Assembly: GCA_964017065.1 (NCBI GenBank)
Contig: OZ024783.1
Coordinates: 11,002,885-11,066,884, forward strand
Source: Haliclona indistincta
Lineage: Eukaryota > Porifera > Demospongiae > Haplosclerida > Chalinidae
Length of the DNA stretch: 64,000 nt
Reading direction: 5' to 3'
Position 1 is the stretch's first letter; every line of letters starts with the position of its first letter. Below are positions 12,218-24,081 of the stretch, one piece after another. A model generated the notes under the pieces. It had not been told where the DNA came from and did no database searches. It saw only the letters and a program-made list of their open reading frames with translations. A program made the position numbers and the translations under genes.

Positions 12218-13499
12218 CAGTGTTCCACACGAAGAGAGGGAATAATTGTGTTTGACAATAGGCCTTTCCACCGTAAGGGAAAATATGCAAGGAATGTAGC
12301 GCAACGTAATTCTGCGCGTTATGACGTCATTTACTGGAGTACCTTGGTGATCACTACTACAGCGTTGTTTTTCTCGTTAGAAGCGCATTTTAGTTCCCTT
12401 TCATTGTTTTCCTAGACTTTCACTGAAGGCGAAGCTAGGACGATGATTTGCTGCTGAAACCGCAAGGTAGTAATGCCATACAGTCGAGTTTGTTTGCCGC
12501 CATTTGTCCAAAAACGTCCAAAAACGACTCTCACGAGGCTCCTGAGGAGTCCAGAACTGTAGTTCTAGCAAGACAACTTCTTTTCCAACTGTTTTACCTT
12601 GGCATAACAACTATCGCTTTAACAATGAACTGCATGGCTCTCTACAGGACTTTCAAGACCGCTTCTGGGAGTCTTCTATGACCAAACTCAACACTCGTTG
12701 CTACTACCAACTCACAATATTACCATGTGCTTCTTCATAAATAGATATGGCTATTTTTAGACTAGTGGGTGATGTATACAGTCTTAGCGCAGTGCAGTAC
12801 TTGTTTGTTTCTGGCACCCATGGCTCTGAGCGTACTCCAGCAAATGACGTCGCTCGCCGTCACTGCTCATCATTTCTCGATGAATTTCATTAATTTTTAA
12901 TCAACATTCCTTATGCCTTATAATGGAAAGGCCTATTTGCTTGATTTCTCTAGAATCATTTGTCCTACAGTTATTATGTATGTATCATTTTGATCCTCTA
13001 TCCTTACTGAATCTTATGCTTTATATGGCTTCTTGTCAGATGACACACATGTGACATAAATTTAGAATACAGGCAGCCATTTGGAAAAACACGTTAGGGA
13101 ACGAATCTCAGGGACTACTAGTAGTTAAGCTCTGTTATCGCTGCATTGAAGCTTTCATCTCGGATGCTTATCTGTTGGCAGCGGGATTGGTCCCAATCAG
13201 TGCTACATCGGCGGCAGAGAGCAAAAGTTGACCGTTCACGACGAGCCTAACGTTAGAGACAGGAATTTCAGTTCTACTGGTAGTTAAGCTCTAAAACTTC
13301 ATGACTGCAATGCTAAAACATTAATCATGAAAGTAGAACTCACCTAGCGTCTCTAGAAGCATATACAGCGACAAGCGCGACTTCACTCTGCAAGAGAGCA
13401 GGTTTTTGGCAGCCATTTTGTTTGGTACAATGTATTGTTGCTATTGACGTGACGTCATACATTCCTAACATTAATTCCCTCTCTTCGTGTGGAACACTG
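12218..13499. mobile_element. TIR element with TA target duplication (Tc1/mariner-type), nested insert
   Basis: Left end TA/CAGTGTTCCACACGAAGAG at 12216-12217/12218; right end CTCTTCGTGTGGAACACTG/TA at 13499/13500-13501. The terminal inverted repeat is about 28 bp and perfect or nearly so, and extends to AGGGAAT/ATTCCCT. TA flanks and CAGTG ends fit the Tc1/mariner superfamily. No transposase frame is seen. A second inverted-repeat element lies within it (12256-12942), so this copy has been invaded. Confidence 0.7.
12256..12942. mobile_element. Nested TIR element
   Basis: Left end AATAGGCCTTTCCA at 12256; right end TGGAAAGGCCTATT at 12942. Further matching blocks are ATGACGTCATTTACTGGAGT near 12319 and its complement near 12830. 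No transposase is seen in 687 bp. The open frames at 12401-12610 and 12448-12681 overlap on opposite strands and lack motifs. Confidence 0.65.
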
Positions 13500-13673
13500 T
13501 AGCTGCATAAAGTATGAATAATATTAACTACTTCCTGTTTCCCACCTTTACACTGTAAATCAAAACAATCAGGGAACTCAAGAAGCCGCCTGAACTTTGA
13601 TATGCTTGTCAATTGACTACACGGCGTGATGGCCTGACTAACCCATTATGACATCATCTAACAGAAAGGAGCG

Positions 13674-14500
13674 TTCAACCATGGACAATGTATCCCTTTG
13701 AGGGACTGGCAACGGCCAAAAATTTCACCTTGTTCTGCGTTACGGGTTAAAAATTAGCTTTGTACGAGTGTGTTGCGCGCTAGTGAAGGACCACCACAGT
13801 GCATAGACTATCAAAACCGAGAACTTAAAGCAGCAGGAGTTCGGCATTAAAGAAGCGATCAACGTTGAATGCAGTCTGGTTCCACAGACGGGCAGCTAAA
13901 CTGGACGGTAGAACAAATACTAGAACAACTACAGTTTACTGTATATATCGCTGGAAGAGGAGCACACGAGCAGTGCACTCAGCCAAGTTTCATTTCACGG
14001 TAGCGCTACACTTAGTCAATAACAGCACTCAGTATTACACTGATTCTGTGTGATTGCGTGCGGTTTATGTTTGTATCAGCAAAGACTAGTCCAAAACTAA
14101 ATGTTATGCTAGTTACAGGAACACGACCATCTTTGAGGGCAATAAACAAATATCTTATTATTCATTTACAGCACTATTCCTGCAGTCCAACTAAACATCG
14201 TCCACTATACGATCGAATGCGCAGTACGCAAGTTGCTGGTGTCCTCAGAGTCTAGCCATGAACAATCTAGTCCGGTACTATAGAGGTCGAAAAAGAGCTG
14301 CCACAGTGGACTGTCTCAACGTGGTCGCCAAGAGCCGTCCTAGCAACCAGCACCTTGTTGCGAGGATACCAGAACAGACGCGTGTACAACTAATGTTTAA
14401 CCCGTAACGCGGACTCACATCAAAGAGTTTGCCACCTGTATTGTAACGTTGCGCACGCGTTGCCAGTCCCTCTAAGGGATACATTGTCTATGGTTCAACC
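13674..14500. mobile_element. TIR element (about 830 bp)
   Basis: Left end contains ACAATGTATCCCTTTGAGGG and ACTGGCAACG (13685-13724). Right end contains CGTTGCCAGT and CCCTCTAAGGGATACATTGT (14457-14488). The inverted repeat is over 40 bp with few mismatches. Both ends also carry TAACCCGTAACG or its complement inside. The frames within (13865-14255) show no known domain. Confidence 0.7.
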
Positions 14501-15812
14501 AAAGATAAAGTATACCAACAGGGATCAGAAACGAGTGCGCATTCCAATACATTTTGTATTACGAGCTCATTTTACATCCTCATTACGGGGTAAACATTAA
14601 ACGTAGCCGCAACGAGGTCATTGCTAAGCTAGCTCTTGGCGAAATTGCTAAGAAGAGTCACTGTCATGGCATGTAGTCAAGCTCTGGTGATTGACTAGAA
14701 TGTTCTGTGTACACCATGATAGCAAAGGCGACTTGAGTACAGTTTAGTTTTGATCGCTAACTGATGAAGCGGTTGTTAGTTGCAGGACAAGCGTTGTAAA
14801 ACGCTAACAAGCAGCATGTTTACTCTGCTGAAAAGTGGTTATTTACCTGTTATTAGTTATGCCTCGGTGGGCAGAGCCACAAGGCATACAGTAGTCGTAC
14901 GTGTCTGTCTGTGTATATGTTCGTGAGTTATGGCGTGATTTTTTACTGTTGCTGATGATCTGGACTTCTCCGAAGTCGAATGTGTCCATAGTTAACTGGT
15001 TAGCAGATTGTAGGTTTGATCTGGACTACAGGATAGTGTGGCGGATCCGGATAAAATTCAGCAAAAAAGCAAAAGCTACTACAAGCATGACTGTGTGCTT
15101 GCCTTTGTGCACGCCCAGCTAATTATTACACTGTGGTAGCATACTACTGGCTTCTGTTATTTTTGCCAGCTTGTACTGATCAATAGCTTGCATTGTACTT
15201 TATAAATCTGTTACAATCACCATCTGCTGATGGAATAGCTGTAGTTGCTGTGTGCTGTCAGAGCATGTCCAGTGTGTAGTATGCATACAATTCCATTGAG
15301 GCATCTGCACCTTTTGTGCTTCATTTTTAGTTGTCGTTCAGTCCATTCTTTGCTGATAACATGTTAGTTTGTACATGTCCTCGTGAGAATAGCGCATTTT
15401 CTATTCTCGATCTCACACAGTGTAGCACTATCACACAAGACAAACTAATCCGTTCAGCCCTGTTTGTACGGGTCTTACTGTACCTCTTCTGACGATAGGT
15501 ATATTCTGGTTGCTCTTATTTTCAGTTATCCTCGAGAAGAAAGGCCGTTTTACGAAAATAACTGTGCTGAAAGAAGATATTCCTTTTAACATTGGTTTTC
15601 TCGTGCTTTGAATCCGTCGTTGTACTGACAATTTTCGCGCTACAGCAGTCCTATATCCACACGCTTGATTCGTCAAGCCATGCTATTTGGCGGGTCTTTC
15701 TCTTCGCACGCTGTGCCCTAACAAGTTGGAAATTTAACCCGTAACGTGGATGTATTTGAAATTCCTGCCCGTTTCTAATCCCTGTGAGTTTATTGTATCT
15801 ATGGTTCAACTC
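14486..15812. mobile_element. Second, related TIR element, diverged
   Basis: The left part has ATGGTTCAACC, then GGGATCAGAAACG, then CATTACGGGGTAAA. The right part has TTTAACCCGTAACG, then CGTTTCTAATCCC, then CTATGGTTCAAC in reverse-complement order. It shares the GGTTCAAC/ACCCGTAACG end signature with the neighbour at 13674-14500, so the two are of one family lying side by side. A copy of the dispersed GCCTCGGTGGGC repeat (14858-15311) sits inside. Boundaries are approximate. Confidence 0.5.
14858..15311 (+). repeat. Dispersed repeat 'GCCTCGGTGGGC', copy A
   Basis: Starts TATGCCTCGGTGGGCAGAGC and includes GAGTTATGGCGTGATT and GAGCATGTCCAGTG. It ends TTGAGGCATCTGCACC. The same landmarks in the same order occur at 48339-48974 and, inverted, at 23025-23728 and 19830-22201. 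The head is a short inverted repeat (TATGCCT...AGGCATA). No coding capacity is shared by the copies. Confidence 0.8.
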
Positions 15813-17114
15813 GATTTTAATTAATACTAGTCTGCCTCGTGTGCTGCAAAAGCCATATATATGTTACGGACCATTTCGCAACCCGGACCGTTTTAAAACG
15901 GGCCGCCGGCTTTGAAATGGGCTGGCCCATTTTAAATCCGGCTGACCCGATTTAAAATGACGTTAGCGTCAGCCCGTTTTAAAACCGCGGCATGATACGT
16001 TAACATACATTATTAAAATTAATGTACTTATTTTTATAGAAGTGACGTTCTAGCTAGTTCCATAGGCTCTCTGGCACATCTATGCTCTGCATGCTTACTC
16101 TACGTGTACATCTTTGCACAGCCATGGTGCACCACCGTGCTTTCTTTGTCAACTTCATGTTCACTAATTTTAACGTATGATGCATGCTAGGTACAGTGAG
16201 TTTAAAGACTACAGTGCTTGTGAATTTGTGTTGGGATTCTTCCTCATTAGTGCAAGAGTCATCACCTACAGTGCAAGAAAATGATCGGTACACAAAGATT
16301 AGTATACGAATACTTCTTTCCAGCACGAATGACTCCTCAGTTTGGCGTCAGGAAGAAAGCGTTCGGTCAAGAACGAGTTGAACGAATCTTCCATCACTGA
16401 TCGTCGCTAGCAGTGAGAACTCTATACTAGTCTAAGCTGCGTGTAACAATCTAACAGTACTCACTCAGCAGCATCGACAACATGTGACAGGGCATATCCA
16501 TACACTTGATCGTCTATATCGCGCAGTTAAATTGCTGGCCGGCTTTGAAACAGGCCGGCCGGTGTCACGGTGATATGCGACCCCCGGTGATGAGTGACCC
16601 CCGGTCACATATCACCGGTGATTTGTGACTCACTCCGCGCACGGTGGGTCACATATCACCGGAGCTAGCAGCAAGTCCCGCGGTGATGTGTGACTCCGCG
16701 GTGATATGTGACCCCTCTGGCAAAAACGCCGCGCATATCATGGCAAGTGTTTGCAATGTTCCCAACCCGTGATACTCAGAGTGTTTGGTTTGACCAGCGA
16801 ATAATCATCATTGAATAATTACAGCACAGACTTAAATAAGAATTGGAACAATGATAATGTAAATGAATACAGACAGTCTGCCTGGCTGTCACATGAACTT
16901 GTATACTTGTTACAGTATTTCTAAATGCTTTATTGCTTGCCTCCGGAAACAGAGCGTGGTGTAAATAATTTTAACGAGAATTGATTACAGCCATCCATTC
17001 CAAACATGCAGGAAATCGGCAATAAATCTGTGGATTATTGACTTTATTTACACTTGTCCATCGTTATACATGTAGCATTGTATTCCAGCAACACTTTTAG
17101 TTGTCATGCAGTGG

Positions 17115-17470
17115 TTCTCAGATAGTTATCCGTACTTTTCTGCCAGAACTTCCCAGTGTTCCTGAAATCCAGTACCCATAGGCAAACGAATACGCCACAG
17201 TCATCCCACAGTTTGACTGCAGAGGCAAATTTCCTATCTGCTCGAGTTCAGTAAAATAGAGTCGATTAAAAAATATAATTGATGACCTCTTCCAGTGAAT
17301 ACTTCCACAAGCGCCCAGTCAAATTTCTGTCCATCATCATCTTGCAACTTATTCTTGTAGATACCACTGAATTATTGGAGATACTTGAATTGTGTGACAA
17401 TCGATGAACTAGGTGCTGCAGTCATTGGATGTAGATCGACAAGAATAGACCCTCGTAGATCCATCACCTA
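17115..17470 (-). pseudogene. Decayed coding remnant, unrecognised
   Basis: After a plausible acceptor at about 17470, the minus strand reads MDLRGSILVDLHPMTAAP and then continues with KLQDDDGQKFDWALVEVF. A further segment in another frame reads RLPMGTGFQEHWEVLAEKYG. In-frame stops and at least one frame change break it. Amino-acid-like composition over about 100 residues suggests former coding sequence, perhaps of the transposon that contains it. I do not recognise the family. Confidence 0.3.
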
Positions 17471-17701
17471 TTAGTATTACGCATGAATTATAAACAGGAA
17501 TAAAATACATGATCAAATATTATACTCACAAAATTAATAGTGTCCAATATTGATTCTGCATGTTTACAGGGCATAAAATGAATTCATTCTGGATTAGATC
17601 ATCCTAAAAATGAATCAAGCTAAAAAGAATGTATAACAATGTCAATTTTACTGGTTTAAACCACTTGGTGATGCTAGACTAACCACTCTGCTGGTACTAT
17701 T

Positions 17702-18938
17702 AGGGAGACACGGTAGTGTCTCCCTATGTAGGGTTGAACGAGAAAACAAGATGGCGGCTACATACAATGTATTAGCGTTCAAATGCTGATATTTCGCCTG
17801 GTGATGAATTTTATACGTCCAAAGACACTTAAATCTGCTATCTGGCGTTGCCCCATCTTACAGTAGCAAGGAGATTGCTCGAGATTGTTACTAAAGTGAC
17901 GAACCTGGAAACGGTGAAAATCGAGTTTCGTCATCTTCGTTTTCTTCTTTCTTTCTTTCTTTCTTCCACTCGCCTAGCACCTTTACGTGAGCAGTGCCGA
18001 GACCAAAACACCCACGAACAGTCGTGAAATTCTCCTGGCATGTGCCTTTTGAACTTAGTTTTTAGCGAAATGGCGATATAAATTCCGCGATTTCTCGATC
18101 GTGATCAGTCCATTGTCAGCTAAGTGTTAGACGCCATTAATAATTATAGTGATTGCGCAATACGCACGTGACCAAGCTGTGGTTAGCGCACGTGACCAAG
18201 CACAAGCTTGAGTATCGCCACGCCGTATAGATCACGGAGAACACATATTTGTCTTGAGTCTTCGAAGAACGGTAAGCTAGCAAGCGCAGAATCACCCTTC
18301 TGCCTTACCAGATAATTATAACCGCCGTAAACAAGTGTGGGCGGGGCTCGTATGCACTGTATTCATGCATGCGTAGGCGAGCTGATATCTACAGCATAAG
18401 AATTATTTAGCTACAAGTTTAAAATTGTTAATAATAAAGAAAAGCCATCAACAACAGGAAAACCAAACCAATGGTGGAAACAAAGATGGCACAGTAAATT
18501 GCATGATATTGAACTGTACTTCACTGAAAAAGAAAAAAAGGACACAAACAAGAAAATTAAAAAGATTTCTATCGAAATCAAAAGGATGTAGGGTTGTGAA
18601 ATCTACCACTGGTCAACAATGTAAACTAACAAGGAACAAGCATGGAATGGTAACACGATTGACTTGCTAACAGACCATAGATCCCTACATCAGTGGCTGT
18701 ACATAAACTGTCACAAGCTGGATGCACGTCAGGTGTCAGTCAACAGCAACAAGCTAAGCTGAACTAGCTATAGTCAACTACAGCAGCTACTGATGTAGGG
18801 ATCTATGGTCTGTTAGCAAGTCAATCGTGTTACCATTCCATGCTTGTTCCTTGTTAGTTTACATTGTTGACCAGTGGTAGATTTCACAACCCTACATCCT
18901 TTTGATTTCGATAGAAATCTTTGTAATTTTCTTGTGTA
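17702..18938 (+). mobile_element. Element A, copy 2
   Basis: This is the inverted counterpart of 6438-7690. It starts at the hairpin AGGGAGACACGGTAGTGTCT (17703) and has AGATGGCGGC at about 17750. It ends in the ~385-bp palindrome (18552-18938) with AAGAAAATTAAAAAGATTTC arms. A third, decayed piece of the head is at 33545-33655. The ORF at 18425-18670 lies across the palindrome and is not coding. Confidence 0.85.
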
Positions 18939-19632
18939 AACAGTCTTGAGCTAAGAACCTTTATACGTGCACATCAGTCTGTGTACATCATAAGTATTGA
19001 TGCCAGTTCGAGCTATTACCTTATCACACTCTGCCACAACCAGCTGCATGTATCCATCCACTCATTTGCATGTATGCAACACAATCGAGTTTATTTTCCC
19101 TGACAATAATACAGTTTATACTGCTCACACCGTGCTCACAAGATACAACAATCTAACCAACACTTTGGTTCTAATTAAGGGTCTGCAAGTTTTTTTGGTA
19201 GATATTCACTGATTTCACCGTCACAACAGGATCTTATTCTCCATCCAGATCCAGACTGCAGCCCGCCACACTATACCATCTAGTTCCAGATCGTAACTGA
19301 AGTTCATCTGATCACAGACGTTCAGTGTTAACAGCCTCGATATTTTCATAATCACAGACGTTCACTGTGGTGGCAGCGCCTCCGTTGCAAGCAGGCTAGC
19401 TGCAGCTCAGTGCAAAAAGTGACACCGGTACCGTGCGAGAACGAGGCTATTCCGGCGATCCATCCGATCATGCACTGCGCGGTGATATGTGACCCACCGT
19501 GCGCGGAGTGAGTCACAAATCACCGGTGATATGTGACCGGGGGTCACTCATCACCGGGGGTCGCATATCACCGTGACACCGGCTTTAAAACAGGCCAACG
19601 GTTGTAAATCGGTCCGTAACATATATAAGGCA

Positions 19633-19806
19633 AGCTGATCGCATAAGACGCCGATGGTATTTCAGGCTTAACGCTTGCTTAGAAACGTGCAGGACGAAGC
19701 ACGGATAAATGTAAAGATAAAAATAGCAAACCACAACACTTAAAAAGAGCCCAAGTCCCTAGAAGAACGGCGCACGGTGGAGGACTTTAGTTTTCGATAT
19801 TACTAC
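19633..19806 (+). repeat. Dispersed repeat related to 60292-60475
   Basis: This shares GCATAAGACG, AACGCTTGCTT, GCAGGACGA, GCCCAAGT and GGACTTTAG...TCGATATTAC with the inner part of the element at 60193-60520, in the same order. It is a partial copy without the outer TIRs. Confidence 0.65.
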
Positions 19807-20128
19807 TGGGAAAAATAGCACCTAAGGCCGGTGCAGATGCCTCGGTGGAATGACACTATCCACCATTCCATAAACACAGCAACTGCAGATGCATGTATAC
19901 AGGAATTCTGTACAGCAATCACAATGCAGGGCTTTAGTTAAGCAATCAGAAGCCAATCAGTGCTAACCTAGCCTCGTACCCAGGCCACACCTCTCTGACG
20001 AGATATGATGGCCTGGTAAGGTTGCTACAGTTTTCATGTTTACATTGTGCGCACAAAAAGAGGCGCTGCCAATCAGATTGCAGTATTTAGTCACGTGAAA
20101 CTCACGTGTGACATGTTCGTTACGAGAT

Positions 20129-20881
20129 CAGACATGCCAACTCTCACGCATTGCGCGTGAGACACACGCATTTGTAGTCCATCACACGCTCTCACGCAGA
20201 CAAGTGCGAATGTCACGCATTACAGCAACGAACTTGAATAACCACACCTACTAGGTGTGGTTACTACGTCAACGCGTACGCGTGGTGTGCACGTTGAATT
20301 GTTGTAGCAAAAAACTCTACTGGCTTCATTCCGCTACTATAACTACTGAGTACTGTTAACAATCAATGGCTTCAACAATAACAAGTGATTCTGAACTTGA
20401 AGAGGGCAGTAGTTCTAATTTGAATGTTTCACCATTAAAGAGAGGAAGAAGTTCAACTAGTCATGCAGATTGTGATGATGATGATCATGATCATGAACTG
20501 AGTGATACAGATACTGAAGAAATTGCTAGCAAGAGGAGGTTCAATGGAGCAGATATATATAAAACAAAATATCAACAAAGCTGGGAACGTACTTGGTCTT
20601 ATATAAGACCTGTCAAAGGCAATCCACATGCATTTTACTGCAAGGTGTGCATGAAATCCATTTCCTGTGCGCACCAGGGCGAACGCGACATATCCCATCA
20701 CGCTGAGCAACAAGACAATACAATTGTGCTCACAAAAACTGAGAACAGTATCATCATACGCATGTCATGTGAATTATTAAAATTTGAAACCCCTGAATGC
20801 ATGTCTCACTCATTTTACCCTAATCTCACTCATTTTGATTGAGTGTGTCACTCCTTTGTGAAAAAAGGGTTGGCATGTCTG
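20129..20881 (+). mobile_element. hAT-type non-autonomous element with BED-like exon
   Basis: Terminal inverted repeats CAGACATGCCAAC (20129) and GTTGGCATGTCTG (20881), 13 bp and perfect, starting with the CAG typical of hAT. A 6-bp direct repeat CGAGAT flanks directly (20123-20128 and 20882-20887). If the duplication was originally 8 bp, the outer bases have changed. Subterminal CTCACGC and CTCACTCATTTT motifs are repeated. It carries only the N-terminal exon of a transposase-like gene. Confidence 0.75.
20366..20842 (+). pseudogene. N-terminal part of a hAT-like BED zinc-finger protein
   Basis: The ATG at 20366 opens 158 codons. The first ~65 residues are acidic and Ser-rich (SDSELEEGSSS, then DCDDDDHDHELSDTDTEE). 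From about residue 70 it reads YKTKYQQSWERTWSYIRPV, then FYCKVCMKSISCAHQGERDI and SHHAEQQ. The C-x2-C ... H-x(n)-H spacing with the SISCAHQG block is the BED-like finger seen in many hAT-derived proteins. After about residue 120 the sequence loses similarity to such proteins and runs into the right end of the element. The dimerisation and DDE parts are missing, so it is most likely a deletion derivative rather than a working gene. Confidence 0.6.
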
Positions 20882-22201
20882 CGAGATACGACGCAGAATT
20901 GCATGCTACATGCAGTTAAGTTCTACAGTTCGTTCTATGGCGGCGATGAGATCTAGACTAGACGTTTGTCGTGTTTGCGATGAGCCAGCAACTAACCAAG
21001 ACAAGTTTACTAAGTCTGTACAATGAACAAAAAGAGTGTAATATTGAAATACGGCAAAACATGAAAACTATGGCAACCTCTCCAGGCCCAATAGCACGAT
21101 TTCATAATGACTAATTAGATATTAGATATATACGGCCTGGGTACGAGGTAGTCTCGTCCCCAGACCACACCCCCTCGCTTAATTGCTCGTGAGTAGTCTC
21201 GTTCCCAGACCACACCTCTTCCGCTTTGCTTCAGATAGGGTCTGGTGGCTTTAGTTGCACTTTCCTGGGCTTTTCGTGTGCAAGAGTTACGTAACACTAA
21301 TGAATCCGTAAAAAATTAATGTTGGAATTTGCACCTGCAATGCAAGTGTCTAGTATGTACTTGCGCGTTAGACGAGGGAGACAGTCTACGAAGGCGAAGA
21401 CGTCTAGACAGCAGGTATAGACTTTAGCGTTCTCCAGTCGGGAGGCCGACGAAAACGTCTTTCCCTTGACAAACTCGGGTAAGAGCAAGACGCACGCTGA
21501 TTGTCTGTCAGACTTTCATAACCGATGCTGACAAATGCAGCTCCGATAGCACGGTCGAGAACGTCAGGCAAAAGGCTACAGTCATATCTTCAATGCCATC
21601 GTTCTATTATCGATGTGGGTTAATTGTATTACGTAAGACTTGGCCTTCTGACCAATCAGATTCTATCCCAGACATTCCGGGGAAAAAGTTACTTCCTGGC
21701 CCAAGAAAATCGACTAAAGCCACCAGACCCTCTCACGAGCAATTAAGCGAGGGGGTGTGGTCTGGGGACGAGACTAGGTACGAGGCTAGTGCTAACCACA
21801 ATTAAACTGGGCGTGTCTACAGTGTTTAGCACAGCAACGCATTCCACGAGCGAGATAGCTTTCATAGCTTGCTTACACGATTTCTCTGGACCTGCGCTGC
21901 TATCCTGTAGTAAAATTCTAACCTATCAGCTTCTAGGCAGTCAACTGTGGACCGGCAGCTTTGCCTTTGGAGAAGTTCAGATCGCCAGCAACGGTAAACA
22001 AAGTAAGCAAATCACGCCATAACTCACGAACAAAGCTTTGATTCAAAAATCGAAGACCATCAAGTTCGAGCTATTAACGTGTTCTGTCTATAGTGCACTT
22101 ACCACCAGCTGATTCTTCGCCGTCTTTCAGAACTCAGAGAGCGGACAGACACAGACACGCACGATTACTGTATGCCTCGTGGCTCCGCCCACCGAGGCAT
22201 A

Positions 22202-23024
22202 AATATGGATGCTTTTCCTTTATATTGTCGATCCTGAGATAGTGCATTCTACAGTCTTTAGTTGGACATTCCAATACGCCCTACATAGAGGCACTGGGTA
22301 GAAGTACATGTAACATGACCAACACGCAAGCAAAATGACCAAAAATTCGCGCTGTGACATACAGTCTTAGTGAACACTCTTCATCCCTCTATAATGGACA
22401 CTTGCTGAGTCCCAAATAATTATAACCCACATAATGTATAATAAACCCCTGACCAGAGGGTACCCTCTCTATAATGGACACTTTTGTTGGATTGTGAATA
22501 GCTTGTAGATCTCTAGTTTTCTGAAGAATGTGGAGATGTATCCAACAAAGGTAGTTTTGGGCCTTTATAGATACATGTAAGTCTCTCTCTAATGTGCGCT
22601 AATAGAGATTTTGGATGAAAGATTGAGAATGAGCAGATGAGGTGTTGCTGCTATCATCCGTGAAGGCGTGGTTCAAAAGATGAATGTCACAATGATGTCA
22701 TGTGGTGGTTGTGAAGGATTTATTGGAGCATGGTATTCTCTCTGTGTATTATTTTACTCCTAAGGCTGCCTAAAGTGCTATTCTTAGTACAGTCATTCTT
22801 GAAATGTATGTTTATAGAAAACGAAAGCTGTTTGGATTAGTTTGGACCAGTTCTTTATTCGTAGGTTGGACATGAGTTAGTTGCTTGGACTATCCAAAGT
22901 GTTGGCAGTACGTTACATTATACTCAGACTAGCGGTGAGGGGCAATCTGTGTTGGTAGTGCAACATCTTTTGGAATGAACAATGATGTTTTGCATTATTG
23001 TACCATAAATAATAAAGCTCCAAA
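22202..23024. other. Intergenic, no supported gene
   Basis: CTCTATAATGGACACTT is repeated at about 22390 and 22470, which may mark the end of an unidentified element. No coding signal seen. Confidence 0.5.
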
Positions 23025-23728
23025 GGTGCAGATGCCTCGGCAGAGTAGCATAATTATGTATGTTAGCATGCAATTAGCAGATACATGATTATGGCAGCAC
23101 GCGTGCATGCAGTAAATCCATGGAAGCATCAAAGCAGTACCATGGAAGCATGCAAGTTGGTGACCAGCAGATCCATGGAACATGCAGGCAAGCAGAAGAA
23201 TATAGAACAGAGCTATGGAAGCACAGGTAGTGGGCTAGTGGCAGCTATCCAGCAGCTGTACAAGCTGTCGTACAAAAGTTGTAGTGAAGCCAAACAAAAT
23301 AATGAATAATGCTCAAGTATAGCTGGGCGTAACTGTAACTGCTCTGCTCGCTCTGGCTCACCTGTCAAGCAGCTAGTGAACTCAAGGACGCTTTCGCTCG
23401 CTAGTTTCATTGCTGCCTATGGAGTTGTGCAAGCTGTACTGTCACAGATCAAGCTTTCAAGTTGCATTGTAGCCATCTGTAGATAGTTTTGTCTATGAAG
23501 TAGGCCTGAGCGCTCAAAACGGCTGTTTAGGTAAGCAAATCACGCCATAACTTAAAAACAAAGCCTTTAATAGCAAATCTGCCAAATTTAGTTTTCATAA
23601 ACAATCGAGATCTACCTGTATTGCTAATTTCAACACTTAGTAGCAAGCGGTTGCTGAGGTACGCACTGCGAACACACACAAACAAACAGACTAACGTATG
23701 CCCATGTGGCTCCATCCACCGAGGCATA
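23025..23728 (-). repeat. Dispersed repeat 'GCCTCGGTGGGC', copy C
   Basis: On the plus strand it begins GGTGCAGATGCCTCGGC, has GCAAATCACGCCATAACTTA near 23534 and ends ATCCACCGAGGCATA. It is an inverted copy of the repeat at 14858-15311, with its own internal differences. Overlapping frames on both strands are not conserved in the other copies. Confidence 0.75.
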
Positions 23729-24081
23729 ATTATGTTAGACTACGCCAAAAATATCTACGTTGCTAAATTATCTTGCTGGAATTTTAACCTCGTAAATGCT
23801 GACCAATTCTCTCACAAATATCTCGTGTGTCTTTTGTGCTACTGGTCTCAAATTTACGTCCTTTTTCTCCAGCGAGTAGCTGCAATTGCCTATACTCAAC
23901 TGAGTCAGGATGCACTTCCCACTGCGAAAGTGAAGCTAATAAAGTGCAGAGACTTTGCAAATTTTTGCAAAATGTTAGTACTTTAGGGCTGGCTACAGTT
24001 GTTTGTGAAGATCTTGCATAACGGAAGCAAAAGCGGAAGTGTAGTTCACGTGATTTAACCACGTGACCTCTACTTGGCAAT

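Larger units (their letters stand above)
15863..19620. mobile_element. TIR transposon with subterminal GTGATATGTGAC repeats (3.76 kb)
   Basis: Ends GTTACGGACC at 15863 and GGTCCGTAAC at 19620, flanked on both sides by ATATAT-type sequence. Inside each end is a mirrored block of about 90 bp (16563-16660 and 19480-19577) built of repeated ATATGTGACC/GGTCACATAT and CACCGGTGAT motifs. These are probable transposase-binding sites. The interior holds a decayed minus-strand coding remnant (about 17115-17470) and element A copy 2 (17702-18938). The transposase class was not recognised. Confidence 0.75.
19969..21789. mobile_element. Inserted element with 8-bp target duplication
   Basis: TGCTAACC is present at 19961-19968 and again at 21790-21797. 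The inserted sequence starts TAGCCTCGTACC and ends GGTACGAGGCTA(G), a short inverted repeat. An 8-bp duplication fits hAT or a similar superfamily. Internally there are further inverted blocks (TCGTCCCCAGACCACACC near 21150 and its complement near 21760), so more than one insertion may be stacked. The frames at 21297-21488 and 21593-21805 show no domain. Confidence 0.75.
19830..22201 (-). repeat. Dispersed repeat 'GCCTCGGTGGGC', copy D, interrupted
   Basis: On the plus strand it starts GGTGCAGATGCCTCGGTGG and ends CCCACCGAGGCATA, with AAATCACGCCATAACTCACG near 22010, i.e. copy A inverted. Removing the insertion 19969-21789 joins CAGAAGCCAATCAGTGCTAACC to CACAATTAAACTGGGCGTG, which restores the alignment to copy A. 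Confidence 0.75.

Noticed and set aside
18425..18670. 81-codon Lys-rich frame
   Set aside because: Lies across the palindromic end of element A; disrupted in the other copy.
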